From: Nitrospira sp.
Lineage (GTDB): Bacteria; Nitrospirota; Nitrospiria; Nitrospirales; Nitrospiraceae
DNA length: 8,391 nucleotides
Direction of reading: 5' to 3'
Assembly: GCA_024998705.1 (NCBI GenBank)
Contig: JACOEF010000255.1
Span: 1-8,391, forward strand
Positions 5,826 through 8,391 of the stretch are shown one piece after another. The stretch's first letter is position 1. Every line of letters begins with the position of its first letter. The notes under the pieces are model-generated. The model was not told where the DNA came from. It saw only the letters and a list, made by a program, of their open reading frames with translations, and ran no database searches. The translations under genes and the position numbers were made by a program.

Positions 5826-5854
5826 ACTATATCAGAGGATGAGCGGCAGGGCAA
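5826..5854 (-). promoter_or_regulatory. Promoter of the toxin-antitoxin operon
   Basis: On the minus strand TTGCCC (5849-5854, 4 of 6) and TATAGT (5826-5831, 5 of 6) are 17 bases apart. The start would fall near 5819, inside the direct-repeat operator, about 35 bases before the antitoxin ATG. This layout fits autorepression. Confidence 0.5.
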
Positions 5855-5929
5855 ACGTGGCGCATGACGAATTGCCCGTGCTGAATTTCCAGATCAATGT
5901 CCCCGTGCAGGTGACACCGTTCCACCGCC

Positions 5930-6940
5930 TCACTCCCGCAATCCCTCGCTCGCATCGATCTTCATCCACATCACGCCGCCGCAGAGGGCGATGAGCGCCG
6001 CGACAAGTAACGAGGCTGTCCAACCCCACTGATCGGCGAGCCAGGGGGTGAGGCTGGGGGAAATCACCCCGCCCACGTTCGCCCCCATGTTCATCACGCC
6101 CGACAGGGTCCCCGCATGGGCCTTGGAGAGATCGGTCGTCACACTCCAGTAGGCCCCCACCGTAAAATACAGCCAGCCGGCCCCTAGCGAGAGGGAGGCG
6201 ATGGCGACGGCTTGTGAGTCGGCCCAGGCGCCGACGGCGATGAGTCCCCCGGCCAGCCCCATGCCGATCATGCCGACGCTCATGCGGGCCTTCGTCAAAC
6301 CGAGGGTCGAGACCAGGCGATCGGTGGTCCAACCACCAAGCGGACAGAAGACGAGGATCGCGACAAAGGGCGCAGCCGCGAGCCAACCACCGCGCAACAG
6401 ATCGATGCCGCGCACGTTCACGAGGTACAGATAAAACCAGGACATGTAGATGTAGGCCACGTAGCCGAGGCAGGCATAACTCAGCACCAGCCAGCGCAGG
6501 GATGACGAAGCCGCAAATTGCCGCCAGGGAACAACCACGCGCGGTTGTGACGAGGCCGCGCCGTCTGCCGCCTTCTGCTCCCGGGAACAGAGTACCCACA
6601 ACAGGGCCACCACCAGACCGATCAAGGCGGAGAGGTAAAAGACCGTCTGCCAGTGATAGTTCACCATGACCCAGGAGGCGAGGGGAGGGGTGATTGCGGC
6701 GCCGATGCCGATGCCGCCGATCGCAATGCCGATGCCGAGTCCTCTCTGCGCCGGGGGAATCCAATCGGCGACGGCGCGATTGAAATTCGGCAGGGCCACG
6801 GCTTCACCCACACCGAGGAGAAACCGCACGACGATCAGGGCGCCGACCGTCCCGACCAAGGCGGCTAATGGAAGGGTCGCAGCCACCGCCGTCAAGGCCG
6901 TAAACAACGACCACCAGACCAACGCACCGGCCAACACCAC
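5930..6940 (-). CDS. MFS transporter, main part after the internal stop
   Basis: This 336-residue open part runs from GTG 6940 to TGA 5930 and holds about ten predicted membrane segments. The first part (VLAGALVWWSLFTALTAVAA, VGALIVVRFLLGVGEAVA) is the end of the N-terminal bundle; the loop RGLGIGIAIGGIGIGAAITPP precedes helix 5. A cytoplasmic central loop (SREQKAADGAASSQPRVV) separates the two six-helix halves, and the second half ends with GWTASLLVAALIALCGGVMW and a short tail. The GTG has no clear ribosome site, so separate translation is doubtful. If made alone it lacks helices 1 and 2 and should not transport. Confidence 0.65.
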   Translation of the reverse strand: MVLAGALVWWSLFTALTAVAATLPLAALVGTVGALIVVRFLLGVGEAVALPNFNRAVADWIPPAQRGLGIGIAIGGIGIGAAITPPLASWVMVNYHWQTVFYLSALIGLVVALLWVLCSREQKAADGAASSQPRVVVPWRQFAASSSLRWLVLSYACLGYVAYIYMSWFYLYLVNVRGIDLLRGGWLAAAPFVAILVFCPLGGWTTDRLVSTLGLTKARMSVGMIGMGLAGGLIAVGAWADSQAVAIASLSLGAGWLYFTVGAYWSVTTDLSKAHAGTLSGVMNMGANVGGVISPSLTPWLADQWGWTASLLVAALIALCGGVMWMKIDASEGLRE

Positions 6941-6964
6941 CCGGGCGCCCCAACGATCGCCCAG

Positions 6965-7174
6965 TCATCCACCAGGAATCTGACAGAGCGCGTAGCCGAA
7001 CACGAAGGCGGAAAAGATGTAACCCATGTCCTGATCCGTCAGGCCATAGGCCGGCATCATCTGTCGCGCCGTCACGGAAATGTTGACCCGATCTATGTAG
7101 GTCACAGCGCTGATCGCAAATAGGAGGCCGAGAATTCCCCATCGCGGTGCGGTTGCCGACTTGCCGACTGCCAC
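6965..7174 (-). CDS. MFS transporter, N-terminal piece before the internal stop
   Basis: This 69-residue open part runs from GTG 7174, chosen because GGAGG (7180-7184) is 5 bases upstream and the frame begins with the expected short cytoplasmic tail. Residues 12-32 (WGILGLLFAISAVTYIDRVNI) are membrane helix 1 with the DRVNIS signature, and residues 48-66 (QDMGYIFSAFVFGYALCQI) are helix 2. It ends at the stop directly after QIPGG, where the family has Trp. Alone it would be a two-helix fragment without transport function. Confidence 0.65.
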   Translation of the reverse strand: MAVGKSATAPRWGILGLLFAISAVTYIDRVNISVTARQMMPAYGLTDQDMGYIFSAFVFGYALCQIPGG

Positions 7175-7214
7175 TCAGTCCTCCGGTTCTCAGCGCCATG
7201 CGCGAGCGCGGGGC

Positions 7215-7220
7215 ATTATA
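7215..7220 (-). promoter_or_regulatory. Consensus -10 box for the MFS transporter
   Basis: A perfect TATAAT lies on the minus strand, 40 bases before the GTG at 7174, giving a leader of about 34 bases that includes the GGAGG. No good -35 box is seen at 16-18 bases, so the promoter may need an activator or be weak. Its presence suggests the broken gene can still be transcribed. Confidence 0.4.
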
Positions 7221-7277
7221 GACTGGCTCGCACCAACCGAAGAAAGTTATTTGCGAGGCTTCCCGCATCTCGTTGTT

Positions 7278-7319
7278 CGTCTCTCATACGTCGTATCTCG
7301 TCTCTCGTGAAGCGTATCT
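7278..7319. repeat. Two tandem 21-bp units
   Basis: Units 7278-7298 and 7299-7319 share the first eight bases (CGTCTCTC) and the last seven (CGTATCT), and differ only in the middle. CGTATCTCGT itself is repeated perfectly at 7292-7301 and 7313-7322. The array overlaps the left arm of the inverted repeat at 7292-7381. Confidence 0.6.
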
Positions 7320-7381
7320 CGTTTTGGGATCTGAGCTGATGGCCTCTGAACGAGTGACGCTTCACGAAATACGAGTCTACG
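7292..7381. repeat. Long imperfect inverted repeat between divergent genes
   Basis: The left arm (7292-7323) and right arm (7349-7381) pair as CGTA/TACG, CTCGT/ACGAG, CGTGAAGCGT/ACGCTTCACG and CTCGTT/AACGAG, 25 base pairs in all, with small internal mismatched patches and a 25-base loop. It lies in the 280-base gap between the transporter start and the AsmA-like gene. It could form a cruciform, be transcribed as a structured RNA leader of the AsmA-like gene, or be a member of a dispersed intergenic repeat family. No U-run follows, so a simple terminator is unlikely. Confidence 0.6.
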
Positions 7382-7454
7382 TGGCCACGCCTCGTATGGA
7401 TTTCCCTCTTGCGCATCCAGTACACTGCAACTTTGACCTGCCAATGGAGGTGGA

Positions 7455-8391
7455 GTGAGGGTTCGTCCGCGCGTTGTGGTGTTATCGCTGCTCGGCCTCG
7501 TGGTCGTGGGCGCACTCCTTCTCCTCTATTCACGCGAGCTGTTCGGCGTCGACATCATCAAGAATTTCTTCCTTCAGCAACTCGAAACCAGTCTGCGGCG
7601 CAAGATCGAGGTGGATCGGATCAAGCTGGTCCTGCTGCCCAGCCTCCGGCTCGAGCTTTCCAACGTCGGTGTCTACGGTCACGACGACCCGACACACATC
7701 GTCTTCCAGGCCAAAGAAATCGACATTGTCTTACGCCTCCTGCCGCTACTGAAGAAACAGGTTGTGGCCAAGCGGATCTTTCTCGACGAACCAACCGTGA
7801 CACTGGTCCGCAATCGATCGGGGCATTGGAATGTGCTCGCCGGGCTCCCCTCCGCGGCGAAAGACGAGTCGGCCTATCAGATGTTCAGCCGTCTCCTGCA
7901 AGTTCGCGAAGCCACGATTCAGCACGGGCACATTACGATCACGGACGAAGCCCGTCCGGACGGCGTCCGCTCCACCCAGCTCGAATCGGTCGAGATGGCG
8001 TTGAAGGTCTATCCGAGCAAGGCCCAGGGCGACCTCCACATCTCTGCTTCATGGCCGGCAGAAGCGGCCCCTTCGTCGTTTTCCCTGACCGGCACCATCA
8101 GCTTGAGCGAGTCCTCTTCATCGCTGTCGGCCGAAGCGCCCTATTCCGTCCATCCGGTGTTTCAATTCGACGGGGAGATCGAAACCACCAACCTGCGCCT
8201 GCGTGAAGCCGCCGATTTCTTCGGGCCGCGCCCCGTGCCGGTTCAACTGCAAGGCGGCGCCAATCTGCACAGCCACATCCGCGTGGCGCCCGGCGTGGCC
8301 GGGTATGATGTGGTGCTCACGGAGATCGCGGCGAATGTCGATGAGCTGGCGGTCACCGGCAAGGCCAACCTGGCGGGACTCTTGACCTCCC
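7455..8391 (+). CDS. AsmA-family protein, N-terminal part (runs off the window)
   Basis: The frame is open from GTG 7455 to the window edge, 312 codons without a stop. Residues 7-25 (VVVLSLLGLVVVGALLLLY) are a single membrane anchor, followed by DIIKNFFLQQLETSLRRKI and EVDRIKLVLLPSLRLELSNV, the typical AsmA start in which the chain leaves the inner membrane and begins long repeated beta strands. LLPSLRLELSNVGVYG and FLDEPTVTLVRNRSGHWNVL are characteristic. AsmA-like proteins are large periplasmic bridges thought to help move phospholipid to, or keep order in, the outer membrane. GGAGG at 7446-7450 lies only 4 bases before the GTG, which is short, but no better start is seen. The total length and C-terminus are unknown. 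It is transcribed away from the transporter. Confidence 0.85.
   Translation, partial: MRVRPRVVVLSLLGLVVVGALLLLYSRELFGVDIIKNFFLQQLETSLRRKIEVDRIKLVLLPSLRLELSNVGVYGHDDPTHIVFQAKEIDIVLRLLPLLKKQVVAKRIFLDEPTVTLVRNRSGHWNVLAGLPSAAKDESAYQMFSRLLQVREATIQHGHITITDEARPDGVRSTQLESVEMALKVYPSKAQGDLHISASWPAEAAPSSFSLTGTISLSESSSSLSAEAPYSVHPVFQFDGEIETTNLRLREAADFFGPRPVPVQLQGGANLHSHIRVAPGVAGYDVVLTEIAANVDELAVTGKANLAGLLTS

Larger units (their letters stand above)
5930..7174 (-). pseudogene. MFS transporter (ACS-type), interrupted by one in-frame TGA
   Basis: Read as one frame, this is a 414-position major facilitator transporter of about 12 membrane helices in the inner membrane. The family is the anion:cation symporter branch (relatives of hexuronate, glucarate, galactonate and phthalate carriers), judged from YIDRVNIS in helix 1 and RFLLGVGEA...P...NRAVADWIPPAQRG in the middle; the substrate cannot be named. 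The only break is TGA at 6965-6967, codon 70, in the context QIPGG-stop-LGDRWGAR. The family motif here is GGWLxDRxG, so the stop replaces the conserved Trp by one base (TGG to TGA). Everything on both sides is in one clean frame. The next base after TGA is C, a context known to favour readthrough. A recent nonsense mutation or a sequencing error is the simplest reading. Two 3' remnants of the same gene lie upstream in the window. Confidence 0.8.

Noticed and set aside
5832..6764. 310-residue minus-strand frame overlapping the transporter in another phase
   Set aside because: Arg/His-rich translation with no domain; the transporter frame carries clear MFS motifs.
1651..7174. Genetic code change or selenocysteine as an explanation of the two internal stops
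   Set aside because: One stop is TAA and the other TGA, while both codons end normal genes in the window; the TGA site is a Trp position, not Cys, and no selenocysteine hairpin was seen after it.
7261..7381. CRISPR array in the repeat-rich gap
   Set aside because: Repeats are too short, are adjacent rather than separated by unique spacers, and no cas gene is nearby.
7409..8206. 265-residue plus-strand frame overlapping the AsmA-like gene
   Set aside because: Arg/Pro/Ser-rich shadow. The correct frame from 7455 has a membrane anchor and AsmA-like strands and stays open to the window edge.

Overview
The window looks like chromosomal DNA from a high-GC Gram-negative bacterium. Diderm features are an AsmA-like protein and two lipoproteins, one of them with a BamE-like motif. 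The overall feel (AsmA proteins, small lipoproteins, short intergenic repeats) fits Nitrospira or a relative in the Nitrospirota, but no marker gene proves this. No tRNA, rRNA, CRISPR array or transposase gene was found.

Layout. On the minus strand at the left lie a BamE-like lipoprotein (96-482) and a cyclophilin-type peptidylprolyl isomerase (763-1284). A 366-base spacer follows. Next on the plus strand is a 1.5-kb gene for an SH3-like plus ComEC/Rec2-type metallo-beta-lactamase-fold hydrolase (1651-3180), cut by one in-frame TAA. A small lipoprotein with a regular [IL]KQ heptad helix (3444-3776) follows behind its own promoter. A NUDIX hydrolase (4362-4841), an RHH antitoxin/PemK-MazF toxin pair (5212-5785, minus) and an MFS transporter (5930-7174, minus) come next. 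The right end is the start of an AsmA-like gene (7455 to the edge, plus), transcribed divergently from the transporter.

The central 3.3 kb is a degraded, rearranged zone. The transporter is a member of the anion:cation symporter (ACS) branch of MFS. It has one in-frame TGA exactly where the family motif expects Trp. Two further decayed copies of its 3' end lie upstream in the same orientation: one at 3899-4108, frameshifted, with 85 bases about 95% identical to the transporter, and one at 4998-5175, with a 48-base deletion. The NUDIX gene lies between the two remnants, and the toxin-antitoxin pair lies between the second remnant and the transporter.

Non-coding structure. There is a long imperfect inverted repeat (7292-7381) between the transporter and the AsmA-like gene, a CCATNNN period-7 array (728-755), a 10-bp perfect hairpin after the second lipoprotein (3840-3869), and an 8-bp direct-repeat operator candidate in front of the antitoxin. 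I see no coherent pathway joining all these genes. The toxin-antitoxin pair is the only clear two-gene unit. The strongest observations are the two single-stop genes and the triplicated transporter 3' end.
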